Shown here: positions 1-8,439 of the stretch, one piece after another
Numbering within the stretch: the first letter of the stretch is position 1
How the letters are laid out: every line of letters starts with the position of its first letter
Notes under the pieces: generated by a model
The model's input: the letters and a program-made list of their open reading frames with translations, nothing else
What the model was told of the DNA's origin: nothing
The model's database searches: none
NCBI GenBank assembly: GCA_025354385.1
Contig: JANXMZ010000059.1
Location: 1 to 64,000, forward strand
Source: Bacteroidota bacterium
GTDB taxonomy: Bacteria; Bacteroidota; Bacteroidia; NS11-12g; UBA955
Direction: 5' to 3'
DNA: 64,000 nucleotides
Translations under genes and position numbers: made by a program

Positions 1-141
1 TAATAAAATCCATCAAAGCACAATAAAGTCTGTTGAAAACAAAATTAATAACAGACCTGTAAGAAAATTTAAATATTTAACTCCAAATCAAATAGCTTTG
101 CAATTGAAAATATGAGTTGCACTTATTTGTTGAACTCAGCA
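1..141 (+). mobile_element. Right end of an IS30-family insertion sequence (partial)
   Basis: The transposase tail is followed by a short non-coding segment and then, within about 60 bp, by the promoter of the first complete gene. This fits an insertion sequence ending about 60-80 bp upstream of position 198. The element boundary at about 141 is an estimate, because the matching terminal repeat and the target-site duplication lie outside the window. Confidence 0.4.
2..115 (+). CDS. IS30-type transposase, C-terminal end (partial)
   Basis: The reading frame is open from the window edge to a TGA at 113-115 and encodes about 37 residues, including the stretch NNRPVRKFKYLTPNQIALQL. A pattern of the type NxRPRxxLxYxTPxE/Q near the C-terminus is characteristic of IS30-family (DDE, rve fold) transposases. 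The catalytic core lies outside the window, so activity cannot be judged. The sequence just after the stop (GTTGCACTTATTTGTTGAAC, from 117) is of the kind seen at the right end of Bacteroidota IS30 elements, but I cannot place the terminal inverted repeat without the left end. The family call rests on a short C-terminal motif. Confidence 0.6.
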   Translation, partial: NKIHQSTIKSVENKINNRPVRKFKYLTPNQIALQLKI

Positions 142-185
142 TTACTGATCCTTATCATAGTTAAAATTAACTAAAAACTTATCAT

Positions 186-193
186 TAAATTTG
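186..193 (+). promoter_or_regulatory. Bacteroidota -7 box (TAAATTTG)
   Basis: TAAATTTG matches the Bacteroidota -7 consensus TAnnTTTG exactly. It ends only four bases before the ATG at 198, so transcription would begin at or next to the start codon and the message could be leaderless. No clear TTTG element is visible around -33. Confidence 0.4.
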
Positions 194-197
194 CAGT

Positions 198-437
198 ATG
201 TTTAAGAAAATAGTCTCATTATTAATCCTCTTGGGTGGTTTTTTCTACAACTTGAGCGCACAATGCCCAATGTGTAAAGCCAGTGTTGAAAGCAGTCAAG
301 CTATTGGTGGCAAAAGTGTTGGTATGGGATTAAATGCAGGTATTCTACTTTTGTTATCTTCAGTATACATTATTGCATTTACTGTTGGTATCGTTTGGTA
401 TAGAAACTATAAACGTTCATTGCCTGCCAATGCCTAA
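198..437 (+). CDS. Small CPMC-motif membrane protein
   Basis: This 79-residue protein has an N-terminal signal peptide or membrane segment (about residues 4-21, cleavage plausible after SAQ), a CPMC motif at about 23-26, and one membrane span (about 47-68) ending in basic residues. Small proteins of this form (AQCxMC followed by a glycine-rich loop and one helix) recur in Bacteroidota directly before DUF983 genes, as here. The function is unknown. The CxxC in an exported loop could bind metal or act in a thiol-disulphide reaction, but that is inference. The stop overlaps the next gene by 8 bp, which argues for coupled translation. Confidence 0.7.
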   Translation: MFKKIVSLLILLGGFFYNLSAQCPMCKASVESSQAIGGKSVGMGLNAGILLLLSSVYIIAFTVGIVWYRNYKRSLPANA

Positions 438-810
438 TTCCCCTTCTAAAATTGGCAGCATGATAGCATGCAAATGCCCACGTTGTAGAACCGGCAACAT
501 TTTTAAATACCCTACTTATCAAATCTTTCAGTTTAGTAAAACCTACGAAAACTGCCCACATTGTGGATTAAAATACGAACACGAAACCGGATTTTTTTGG
601 GGAGCTATGTACATCAGTTATGGATTTAGTTCTGGCTTAATGATTGTATTCGGTATTTTTGCAATTAATATGAACTGGACATTCACCAATATTTTAATCA
701 CTATTGTTAGCATGGCTGTGGTGTTTACCCCGTTCTTTTTTAGGTATGCCAGAGTCATTATGCTGTATGGTCTTTCGCCCAACAGACGCTTCGATTCGAA
801 GTATCTCTAA
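430..810 (+). CDS. DUF983 family zinc-ribbon membrane protein
   Basis: The protein has 126 residues from the ATG at 430. The N-terminal half carries two cysteine pairs (CKCPRC and CPHC) that form a likely zinc ribbon, followed by two membrane segments (about residues 59-80 and 85-106) and a basic tail. This is the layout of DUF983 proteins, which are common in Bacteroidota and Alphaproteobacteria and have no established role. ATG 430 is preferred to the longer upstream reading because it overlaps the previous stop by only 8 bp; ATG 460 is also possible. It is probably co-transcribed with the CPMC protein. Confidence 0.8.
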   Translation: MPNSPSKIGSMIACKCPRCRTGNIFKYPTYQIFQFSKTYENCPHCGLKYEHETGFFWGAMYISYGFSSGLMIVFGIFAINMNWTFTNILITIVSMAVVFTPFFFRYARVIMLYGLSPNRRFDSKYL

Positions 811-813
811 TAC

Positions 814-2082
814 TTAAGTTTTTAATTTTTTCTTCTTGGCGCTCGGGAACAAAATATTGTTCAATATCAACCTATAGCCCGGACTGTTAGGAAACAATGC
901 CAAGTTGGTTGGTGGCTCGCCTACCATGTGCTGATAGTCTTCCGGATCATGACCGCTGTAAAAAGTCCAAGTGCCTTTGCCCATATTACCATGAATATAA
1001 CGGGCCTCATCTGCATTCTTGTTTTCGCCTAAAATTAATACTTCACTTTTAATAAATTGCTTTCTGAAGGCTGTTGTTTGGCCCATAAATCCTTTGATGG
1101 TTTGGGTATGATTTTGACACAACATTGTTGGCACAACATCCCACTTAGCGCTGTAATCGAATAAGGTAAAGTAATCATCCTTTTCTTCCACATAACGCAG
1201 TTGGGTATTATCTATACTGGCATGTTCATACGCATAAGGACTGCGTTCGAGTTGAAAATCTTTAAATGCAAAACAGTTGTCGTAATTCAATTTGCTTTGC
1301 GCATCTGGGTCAGCACCATCTCCATCGAACATGGCCTCGCATATATCAACCCCATCTGCCGCCAATGCAATATCATAGGTATCTGTGGCGCTGCACATAG
1401 CAAATAAAAAGCCACCGCCTAAACAAAAATCTCGTATTTTTTTGGCCACTGCCAATTTCATTTGAGATACTTTGGCAAATCCGTTTCTTGCCGCACATGC
1501 CTCATTCTCCTTTACATCTTCTAAATACCAAGGGGTATTGCGATAGGAGTACCAAAATTTACCATACTGACCGGTAAAATCCTCATGGTGCAAATGCAAC
1601 CAATCGTATTGGGCCAGCTTATCGCCCAGCACATCATCATCGAATACTTTTTCATAAGGTATTTCTGCATACTCCAGCACCAAAGTAACGGCATCGTCCC
1701 AAGGTTGTTTGTTCTTAGGCGTATACACCGCAATTTTAGGTGCTTTTAATAATTTAACGCTTTCCATATTCACTTCCGGATTGCTTATTTCCGTTAATAT
1801 AGAATTGGATTTTGCCTCGGTAATGACATCGTAACTCACACCGCGAATTTTACACTCATTTTCGTAAGCTACTTCGTATGGAAACATAAAACTGCCGCCA
1901 TCATAATTTAGCAACCAATCTACCTCGCCACCCTTGCCCAAAATCCAATAGGCAATGCCATAGGCTTTCAAATGATCTTTCTGATTTTCATCCATGCCTA
2001 TTAAAATATGTAAGGCATTTACATTGTAACTATAAAAGGTTACAAATAATAAAAAGAGAATTTTAATTTTAGACTTCATCAT
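814..2082 (-). CDS. Conserved secreted Bacteroidota protein, often labelled asparagine synthetase B
   Basis: This 422-residue protein has a signal peptide (residues about 1-23, ending VNA) and a mature domain starting LHILIGMDENQKDHLKAYGI. Proteins of this family in Bacteroidota are often annotated as asparagine synthetase B. I see neither the N-terminal catalytic cysteine of an AsnB glutaminase nor the SGGxDS ATP-pyrophosphatase loop, so that name is not supported. A central segment (GGGFLFAMCSATDTYD, about residue 225) resembles the nucleophile elbow of class I glutamine amidotransferase-like folds, but this is tentative. The start overlaps the fluoride-channel stop by 4 bp, so it is the last gene of a leftward operon. 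Export suggests a periplasmic or surface role. Confidence 0.6.
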   Translation of the reverse strand: MMKSKIKILFLLFVTFYSYNVNALHILIGMDENQKDHLKAYGIAYWILGKGGEVDWLLNYDGGSFMFPYEVAYENECKIRGVSYDVITEAKSNSILTEISNPEVNMESVKLLKAPKIAVYTPKNKQPWDDAVTLVLEYAEIPYEKVFDDDVLGDKLAQYDWLHLHHEDFTGQYGKFWYSYRNTPWYLEDVKENEACAARNGFAKVSQMKLAVAKKIRDFCLGGGFLFAMCSATDTYDIALAADGVDICEAMFDGDGADPDAQSKLNYDNCFAFKDFQLERSPYAYEHASIDNTQLRYVEEKDDYFTLFDYSAKWDVVPTMLCQNHTQTIKGFMGQTTAFRKQFIKSEVLILGENKNADEARYIHGNMGKGTWTFYSGHDPEDYQHMVGEPPTNLALFPNSPGYRLILNNILFPSAKKKKLKT

Positions 2083-2444
2083 TTAATACAATACAAACCA
2101 AGTGCCGCTAATGCGCTTCCAACAAAGTTAGTTAATACTGCGTATAATAACGCAATTCCCGTTTGATTATTTTTTATGAGTTGTACAAATTCTAATGCAA
2201 AGGAAGAGAAGGTTGTAAAGCCCCCCAAAATACCTGTTATGAATAACAATACATATACTTGGTCGAGTTTGTACTTAAATATAAAACCAGCCATTATGCC
2301 AATTGCCAAACAGCCCGCCATGTTCACCAAAAAAGTGCTGGTAGGAAAAGTTAGTCCGCCTACTTTGCCAAATGCCAAACTCATTAAATACCTTAAACAG
2401 GAACCCAATCCTCCTCCAATGAATACGAAAAGGAAATTTTTCAT
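2079..2444 (-). CDS. crcB: Fluoride channel FluC/CrcB
   Basis: This 121-residue protein has four predicted membrane helices and the family signature GGFTTFSSF (about residues 74-82), plus a glycine-rich GGGLGSCLR start and the conserved asparagine in FLVNMAGC (about residue 41). FluC proteins are dual-topology dimeric channels that export fluoride across the inner membrane. The length is normal for the family. Start and stop each overlap the neighbouring genes by 1-4 bp, so it is translationally coupled to the reductase upstream and the secreted protein downstream. I saw no fluoride riboswitch upstream, where the preceding gene leaves no space. Confidence 0.93.
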   Translation of the reverse strand: MKNFLFVFIGGGLGSCLRYLMSLAFGKVGGLTFPTSTFLVNMAGCLAIGIMAGFIFKYKLDQVYVLLFITGILGGFTTFSSFALEFVQLIKNNQTGIALLYAVLTNFVGSALAALGLYCIK

Positions 2445-3358
2445 TATGGATGTCCCGATAATTGTTGCTGTACTATTTCCAATCCTTCGGCAAAACTATG
2501 TGGATCGTAATTCAATTCGCGCATTGCCTTATCTAATTTAAAACCTGTAATAGGTGGGCGTTTGGCTGGCTGATTTAAATTGGTAGAACTGGAGCGTTTA
2601 ATTAAACTAGCATCTAATTCATAGTAATTGGCAATGGCAGTCACCAATTCAAAAATATTCATAAAATCTTTACCTGAAATATTGTAGATCCCTTGCGCAT
2701 TTTGATCCTCGGCTAGGAAACAACCCATGGCCAAATCTTCGGCTAAGGTTGGAGTTCTGAATTGATCATCCACTACATTAATGGTTTGTCCTTTTTCTAA
2801 AGCACCTTTGGCCCATAATACGATATTACTTCGGCTCATATCGTGCACTACACCATAAACCAATACGGTTCTGAGTATCGCCCAATCATGGCAATGCGTT
2901 TTTACCATATCTTCTCCTTTTAATTTCGACCAGCCATAATAACTCAATGGCAAGGCTTCATCTTCTTCGCTATAGGGACCATTTTTTCCATCGAAAATAA
3001 AATCGGTAGAGATATGAATAAAGTGCGCATTTCCTTTTTTACAAGCATCGGCTAAATATTTAACGGCCTCTACATTCAAGGCATCGCAAGCTTCTTTTTC
3101 CGTTTCACAGACATCTACATTGGTCATGGCAGCAGTATTAATAACGCAATCGGGTTGAAAACGGGCCATCACAGATTCTACTTCTTCTTGTTTGGTTATA
3201 TCTAAAGAAGCATAAATAAAATTATTGCGGTGTGGATAGCGACATTCGCCAAGTGCAGTTGCAATAAGGGTTTTATCGGGTTGGGTTAAATATAGATCAA
3301 TGAGTTTTTGTCCTAACAAACCATTGGCACCGGTAATTAAAATTTTCTTATTCGCCAT
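2444..3358 (-). CDS. dTDP-4-dehydrorhamnose reductase-like SDR protein
   Basis: This 304-residue protein is an extended short-chain dehydrogenase with the nucleotide motif TGANGLLGQ (residues 8-16) and the catalytic pattern S..YGWSK (about residues 140-147). The RmlD family reduces dTDP-4-keto-rhamnose to dTDP-rhamnose for polysaccharide synthesis. No other rml genes (rmlA, rmlB, rmlC) lie in the window, so the substrate is uncertain and a general NAD-dependent epimerase/reductase role is possible. It is the first gene of a tightly overlapping leftward set with crcB and the secreted protein. Confidence 0.8.
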   Translation of the reverse strand: MANKKILITGANGLLGQKLIDLYLTQPDKTLIATALGECRYPHRNNFIYASLDITKQEEVESVMARFQPDCVINTAAMTNVDVCETEKEACDALNVEAVKYLADACKKGNAHFIHISTDFIFDGKNGPYSEEDEALPLSYYGWSKLKGEDMVKTHCHDWAILRTVLVYGVVHDMSRSNIVLWAKGALEKGQTINVVDDQFRTPTLAEDLAMGCFLAEDQNAQGIYNISGKDFMNIFELVTAIANYYELDASLIKRSSSTNLNQPAKRPPITGFKLDKAMRELNYDPHSFAEGLEIVQQQLSGHP

Positions 3359-3418
3359 AGTGCAAAGGTAAGCACTGATTGATAAAAACAGAAAGAAGAT
3401 AGCTCGTAATTAAAGTAT

Positions 3419-4375
3419 TTAAAAGTTATACTTCAACTCCACACTAGTAACAAAATGTCTAGTAAGTCCATCGGGGCGCACTTTGCGCACAATCACAGGA
3501 CTTGCAAAACGGGCGGCAAGCGACCAATGTGCATTGAATTTATACGCAACGGCAACTGGTATATTTAGGGTCAATCCCTTCGAACCGTGTATGGCATGTT
3601 CAATACCATTGATATCCGTATATCTATCGTGCAACAAATGATAAATGGCCAAAACACCCGCAGTTAATTTAATTTTCTTACCTATGTCAAAAGTTCTATC
3701 AGCCCTCAAGACGATATCAGGTCTGCGTTTTAGATGATAAGAGGTGAAATATTGTTTCGCATTGTTGGTGTAATCATATCCTGAAATAAATCTAGCGGTA
3801 TCAAACTCATTTTTATTAAATTGAAAAACAGGTATTTGAAGACCAAATGCAAAGCGCCAATTTAATTTGTATTCCATATCTGCGCCTAACAATAAATCAT
3901 GTGTACCTAAACTTGTTTGATATGGCATTGGAAGTTTAAAAGTATTATTTATAACCCCATAATAATGGTTCTTATTGGCATTGTTAACACCCAATCTTGT
4001 GCCTATACTCAAACTCATTTTCTTCTCATTTTTGTCATAAATGTTTTTATTTCCAACCAAAATAACATCGCCAATACCATGGATAGTAGACAAGTTTCCA
4101 CTTATAATAGAATATGGAATTTTAATTTGAACGTTACTTTTTGAATTTAATCTCAGCACCCCTTCTATTTGATTGGTAAAATACTGAACATTCTGTTCCC
4201 CCACCCCATATTGGGTATTCAAGGTAATGCTACCCTTCTCCATTTTTCCATGGCTGCCAATACTACATACCCCTGCATCGCTACAGCCCTGTGATAACAA
4301 TGGATTACAAGGATTTAAAAACACAAACAACAGGATCAAAAAGCAAACGAGTTTATTAAAAATTACACCTTTCAT
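3419..4375 (-). CDS. Predicted outer-membrane beta-barrel protein, unknown function
   Basis: This 318-residue protein has a signal peptide (hydrophobic residues about 9-24), a short cysteine-containing segment (CSDAGVCSIGSHG, about residues 31-43), then alternating hydrophobic/polar strands and a terminal phenylalanine (VELKYNF), as expected of an outer-membrane barrel. I do not recognise the family. Transporter-like barrels with a DAGVCS segment occur in Bacteroidota. It lies 60 bp upstream of the RmlD-like gene in the same orientation and may be co-transcribed. It is divergent from mraZ, and the 191-bp gap holds both promoters. Confidence 0.6.
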   Translation of the reverse strand: MKGVIFNKLVCFLILLFVFLNPCNPLLSQGCSDAGVCSIGSHGKMEKGSITLNTQYGVGEQNVQYFTNQIEGVLRLNSKSNVQIKIPYSIISGNLSTIHGIGDVILVGNKNIYDKNEKKMSLSIGTRLGVNNANKNHYYGVINNTFKLPMPYQTSLGTHDLLLGADMEYKLNWRFAFGLQIPVFQFNKNEFDTARFISGYDYTNNAKQYFTSYHLKRRPDIVLRADRTFDIGKKIKLTAGVLAIYHLLHDRYTDINGIEHAIHGSKGLTLNIPVAVAYKFNAHWSLAARFASPVIVRKVRPDGLTRHFVTSVELKYNF

Positions 4376-4500
4376 ACATTCAAAAATAGGCGAATTATGG
4401 AAGGATAATGTTAATTAAATAGATCTTCTATTTTTAGAAGCCATTACAATCAATTGATTTTTAGATAATTGCGATTTTTTAATTTATATTTTTCCACAAA

Positions 4501-4525
4501 GTGGGGGAAAGTGGAGAAAAGTGGA
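4501..4525 (+). promoter_or_regulatory. MraZ-binding boxes (three GTGGR repeats)
   Basis: Three GTGG(G/A) units start at 4501, 4511 and 4521, an exact 10-bp period, 42 bp before the mraZ start. MraZ in E. coli and Mycoplasma is known to bind tandem TGGGN repeats separated by 5-bp spacers in its own promoter, and this layout matches with a relaxed last base. A weak -7-like TACCTTTA lies at 4537-4544, so bound MraZ would overlap the -33 region. The boxes predict autoregulation of the whole dcw cluster. Confidence 0.75.
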
Positions 4526-4566
4526 TTTTTTGGATTTACCTTTACCGAAAATTATTTTTAATCTGA

Positions 4567-5061
4567 ATGGCTAGATTTATCGGGGAATTTGAGTGTAAAA
4601 TTGACAACAAGGGGCGGATTATTCTGCCGGCCAAGTTGCGCTCGCAAATTCCAGATAAGGATGCTAAGGCCATGGTGATTAACAGGGGCTTTGAAAAATG
4701 TTTGGTACTTTATACCAACGCAGATTGGAACATGGAAACAGAAAAGCTGCAAGTACTCAACGACTTCCGTAGAGATGCCCGTAAGTTTATCCGTCAATTT
4801 AACAATGGTGCCAACATAGTACCTATTGATACTAGTAACCGTATTAATATTCCCAACAACCTGATTGAATATGCGTCATTAAAAGATGACCTTATTATTT
4901 CCTGCTATAACCACAAAATTGAAATCTGGAACAAAGCACACTTCGAAGAAGAATTGAAGTTTGACGATCAAGAATTCTCTCGCATGGCGGAAGAGCTCAT
5001 GGGAAACCCAAATAATACTAACAATTCTAAAGGACCTGATGCCGATGGTAAAACCAATTGA
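4567..5061 (+). CDS. mraZ: Division/cell wall cluster regulator MraZ
   Basis: This 164-residue protein contains two AbrB-like SpoVT/MraZ half-domains: GEFECKIDNKGRIILPAKLR (about residues 6-25) and a second copy around IDTSNRINIPNNLIEYASL (about 82-100). MraZ is a ring-shaped DNA-binding protein that controls the dcw cluster. The length is slightly above the usual ~145-155 because of a polar asparagine-rich tail. It is the first gene of the cluster, preceded by its own binding boxes, and its end overlaps rsmH by 17 bp. Confidence 0.95.
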   Translation: MARFIGEFECKIDNKGRIILPAKLRSQIPDKDAKAMVINRGFEKCLVLYTNADWNMETEKLQVLNDFRRDARKFIRQFNNGANIVPIDTSNRINIPNNLIEYASLKDDLIISCYNHKIEIWNKAHFEEELKFDDQEFSRMAEELMGNPNNTNNSKGPDADGKTN

Positions 5062-5959
5062 AGCATACCACATACCGGCAATGTTGTCTGAATGTATTAC
5101 AGGACTTAACATTAAAGGGGATGGTATCTACGTTGATGTCACCTTTGGAGGTGGTGGACATTCCAAAGCCATTTTAAATGCATTGGGCCCAAATGGCCGG
5201 CTTTACGCTTTTGATCAGGACAATGATGCTGTTCAAAATTTACCCGATGATGAACGATTGGTTTTTATTAATCACAACTTTCGTTACATCGCCCAATTTT
5301 TAGATTATTTGAAAGCCATTCCTGTAGATGGTATTATGGCCGATCTTGGCATATCATCCTACCAAATTAACGAAGGTGAAAAAGGATTTGCCCACCGTTT
5401 GGAAGGCAATTTGGACATGCGTATGGATAAAAACGCAGTACTTTCTGCAAGCAATGTTGTAAACCTTTATACGGAAGCCCAATTATTAAAAGTTTTTAGA
5501 ACTTATGGCGAAATTAACAATGCCTTTAAGTTAGTGCAAACCATTATTGAGGTGCGCAAAACGGCTCCTATAATTACCATTGCCGATTTTAAAGCAGCCA
5601 TTAAAAATTGTACCCCTCCGAGAGAGGAAAGCAAATATTTATCGCAAGTATTTCAAGCTTTAAGAATTGAAGTGAATGAAGAAATGAAAGCACTTGAAAT
5701 TTTATTAAGTGCCTCTACTAATTTATTAAAAAAAGGCGGTCGCTTAGTGGTATTGAGTTACCATTCTTTGGAAGACCGCTTGGTAAAAAACTTTATTAAT
5801 GCAGGCAATACAGAAGGCGAATTAGAAAAAGATTTTTTCGGTCAGACCAATATTCCATTTAAAGCCATTACCAAAAAACCAATGGTGCCTACCGACCAAG
5901 AAATATTGGCAAACAAACGTGTAAGAAGCGCCAAATTAAGAATAGCAGAAAAACGTTGA
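5045..5959 (+). CDS. rsmH: 16S rRNA (cytosine(1402)-N4)-methyltransferase
   Basis: RsmH (MraW) methylates N4 of C1402 in 16S rRNA using S-adenosylmethionine. The 304-residue product has the SAM motif VDVTFGGGGHSKAIL (residues 30-44), the segment DLGISSYQ (about 103-110), and the conserved C-terminal KRVRSAKLRIAEK. I chose ATG 5045 because it places the conserved HIPAMLSE start (family HxPVLLxE) at residue 9, as in homologues. ATG 5039 is two codons longer and cannot be excluded. It overlaps mraZ by 17 bp. Confidence 0.95.
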   Translation: MVKPIEAYHIPAMLSECITGLNIKGDGIYVDVTFGGGGHSKAILNALGPNGRLYAFDQDNDAVQNLPDDERLVFINHNFRYIAQFLDYLKAIPVDGIMADLGISSYQINEGEKGFAHRLEGNLDMRMDKNAVLSASNVVNLYTEAQLLKVFRTYGEINNAFKLVQTIIEVRKTAPIITIADFKAAIKNCTPPREESKYLSQVFQALRIEVNEEMKALEILLSASTNLLKKGGRLVVLSYHSLEDRLVKNFINAGNTEGELEKDFFGQTNIPFKAITKKPMVPTDQEILANKRVRSAKLRIAEKR

Positions 5960-6336
5960 ACCAATTTAAAGCAAATATCGCCAACGAGAACGAGGTTAAA
6001 ACACCTGTGAATTTGGGTGCTGACGAAGCTTTGAAAAAGGCCAGTGAATTTAATTTCTTTATTGACAAGGAGAGCATTGGCAAAACTTTGCCTGCTATTA
6101 TCATGGGTGTTTTTGTGGCCATTGTTTACATCTCCCTTTCTCACTTCCATGTAAAAAGTTTGAAGCAAAAAGAAGACCTGAAAAAAGAATTGAATGAGTT
6201 GCGTTCCGAATACATTACTGTAAAAAGTGGGCTGATGAAAAAAAGTAATCAAAGCGAAGTTGCCAAGGAACTAGAACCTGAAGGCATTAAAGAATTGAGA
6301 ACGCCACCGAACATTATAGAAAAAGATAAAAAATAA
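5956..6336 (+). CDS. ftsL: FtsL-like cell division protein
   Basis: This 126-residue protein has an acidic/polar N-terminal cytoplasmic segment of about 45 residues, one membrane span (about residues 46-63), and a short coiled coil (about 66-95). That is the architecture of FtsL, the scaffold linking FtsQ to the FtsWI synthase. Sequence is poorly conserved, so position between rsmH and ftsI carries much of the argument. The start is a TTG at 5956 whose last two bases are part of the rsmH TGA, a stop-start overlap. Confidence 0.8.
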   Translation: MNQFKANIANENEVKTPVNLGADEALKKASEFNFFIDKESIGKTLPAIIMGVFVAIVYISLSHFHVKSLKQKEDLKKELNELRSEYITVKSGLMKKSNQSEVAKELEPEGIKELRTPPNIIEKDKK

Positions 6337-8439
6337 GTGAATTTAAAGAAAGCCATATTGCTGCGCGCTTGGATTGCCTTTGTCATGGTATTGATATTGG
6401 CATGTGGTGTGGTGTGGCAAATTATTACTTTACAATTCACCCAAAAAGAAAAATACCTCGCTATTAGCAGAGAGCAAAGCACCAAGTGGAGAGAAATTCA
6501 AGCCTCAAGAGGCAATATTTATGCAGATGATGGCAGCTTATTAGCTACTAGTATTCCTAAGTACGAAATACGCATGGATACCAAAGTAGAAACAGTTACT
6601 AATGAATATTTTAAAGAACATGTAGACAGTTTGGGTTGGTATTTATCCAATGTATTCAGCGATAAAACAGCAACAGAGTGGAGCCGTTACTTGAAGGAAG
6701 CTCGCTCAAGATCGGAAAGATATTTATTGTTGAGAAGAGATGTTGACTATGTGGTGGCCAAACAAATGGAAGCATGGCCAATATTTAATTTAGGTAAGTA
6801 CAAAGGCGGTTTCATTAAAATAGAAAAAAATAAAAGAGAAATTCCTTTCGGTCAATTGGCCGCTAGAACCATTGGTTATACTAATTTATCAGGCACTAAA
6901 ATTGGGTTGGAAGGCGCTTACGATTCTTTCTTAATGGGCAGCAGTGGCAAACGCCTAGAGCAACGTATTTACGGTGGTGTTTGGAAACCAGTAATTGACA
7001 AAGCAGAATTAGAGCCACATAATGGGTTTGATGTTTACACCACTTTGGACATCAATATTCAGGATGTTGCAGAAAATGCTTTAAAACAATGTTTGATAAA
7101 TAACAATGCAGAGCACGGATGTGCCATTTTAATGGAAGTTAAAACAGGTGCAATTAGAGCTATTGCCAATTTAAAAAAAACAAGTGATGCTACTTATGAA
7201 GAATCTGAAAATTATGCTGTGAATGAATACACAGATCCAGGATCTACTTTTAAATTGGTAAGTGCTATGGCATTGTTCGAAGATAAATTGGCAAAACCAA
7301 CGGATACAATAGATATCGAATGGGGCAAAACACAATTTGGAAAAGAGACCATGGAAGATGCCCATGCATCGCCATTTAAAAATGCAACATTCCAATACAT
7401 ATTTGAACATTCTAGCAATGTTGGTATTGCAAAAACAGTCGTAAAAAGTTACAAGAATCAACCTTCTAAATTTATAGATCACATTTACAATTTAGGTTTG
7501 AATACCCCCTTGGCTTTTGATATAAAATCGCCTAATAAACCTGCGGTAAAAAACATCAAAGATAAAAGTTGGAGTGCTACCTCATTGCCATGGATGAGCA
7601 TTGGCTATGAAATGCAATTGAGCGCACTTCAAATTCTTGCTGTATACAATGCAGTAGCAAATGATGGTGTAATGGTAAAACCTTATTTAGTAAAAGAAGT
7701 AAAAGAGTTTGGTAAAACCATTCAGAAAAACGAAACCGTTATTCTCAATAAAAAAATATGCAGTGAAGAAACGATTAAACAACTTAAATTTTTATTGGAA
7801 AGTGTGGTGGAAAATGGTACCGCTACCAACCTAAAAGGACTTGGGTATAAAGTTGCAGGTAAAACAGGTACTGCCCAAATTGCATTGAACTCCAAAGGAT
7901 ACGATAAGAGTTCGCACAAAGCATCTTTTGTTGGCTATTTTCCTGCGGATAATCCTCAATACAGTTGCATCGTGGTCATCAATGCACCTGCAAATGGGGT
8001 TTATTATGGCGGGGCAGTTGCAGGACCTGTATTCAAAGAAATTGCTGATAAAGTATACAGTACCAACACAGCCTTGCACCAACCATTAAAAAAAGTGGAA
8101 CATCCTGCTATGCCAAGTGTTAAGAATGGCAAATTCAGCGATATTAAATATGTGCTCGATCGCTTAATGATTAGCAATCACCAAATAACAGGCACTGCAG
8201 AAACCGAGTGGGTGAAGGCCTCTGCTGATATCCAATCGATAGACATGAAGGAGTTGGAAACCAATACCGATTTGGTTCCCGATGTAAGAGGCATGGGCCT
8301 AAAAGATGCAATTTATTTACTGGAGAATAGAGGTCTCAGAGTAATTACCGAAGGGTATGGATCTGTGAATTTTCAATCCATCAATGCCGGCACAAAAGCA
8401 GTAAAAGGAAGTACCATTTTTATTAAACTCAACAACTGA
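6337..8439 (+). CDS. ftsI: Septal peptidoglycan transpeptidase FtsI (PBP3-type) with PASTA domain
   Basis: This is a 700-residue class B penicillin-binding protein. It has an N-terminal membrane anchor (about residues 10-30), a PBP dimer domain, and a transpeptidase domain with the three active-site motifs STFK (303-306), SSN (359-361) and KTG (509-511). One C-terminal PASTA domain starts at about 638 (VPDVRGMGLKDA). It forms cross-links at the septum with FtsW. The start is GTG 6337, directly after the ftsL TAA with no gap. The single PASTA domain is usual for Bacteroidota FtsI. Confidence 0.95.
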   Translation: MNLKKAILLRAWIAFVMVLILACGVVWQIITLQFTQKEKYLAISREQSTKWREIQASRGNIYADDGSLLATSIPKYEIRMDTKVETVTNEYFKEHVDSLGWYLSNVFSDKTATEWSRYLKEARSRSERYLLLRRDVDYVVAKQMEAWPIFNLGKYKGGFIKIEKNKREIPFGQLAARTIGYTNLSGTKIGLEGAYDSFLMGSSGKRLEQRIYGGVWKPVIDKAELEPHNGFDVYTTLDINIQDVAENALKQCLINNNAEHGCAILMEVKTGAIRAIANLKKTSDATYEESENYAVNEYTDPGSTFKLVSAMALFEDKLAKPTDTIDIEWGKTQFGKETMEDAHASPFKNATFQYIFEHSSNVGIAKTVVKSYKNQPSKFIDHIYNLGLNTPLAFDIKSPNKPAVKNIKDKSWSATSLPWMSIGYEMQLSALQILAVYNAVANDGVMVKPYLVKEVKEFGKTIQKNETVILNKKICSEETIKQLKFLLESVVENGTATNLKGLGYKVAGKTGTAQIALNSKGYDKSSHKASFVGYFPADNPQYSCIVVINAPANGVYYGGAVAGPVFKEIADKVYSTNTALHQPLKKVEHPAMPSVKNGKFSDIKYVLDRLMISNHQITGTAETEWVKASADIQSIDMKELETNTDLVPDVRGMGLKDAIYLLENRGLRVITEGYGSVNFQSINAGTKAVKGSTIFIKLNN

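Noticed and set aside
814..2082. Annotation of this gene as asparagine synthetase B
   Set aside because: Neither the N-terminal cysteine of a glutaminase nor the SGGxDS loop of the synthetase is present, and the protein has a signal peptide.
7171..7482. Long open frame opposite ftsI
   Set aside because: It lies antisense inside the transpeptidase domain with no independent support; many similar antisense frames in this window were dropped for the same reason.
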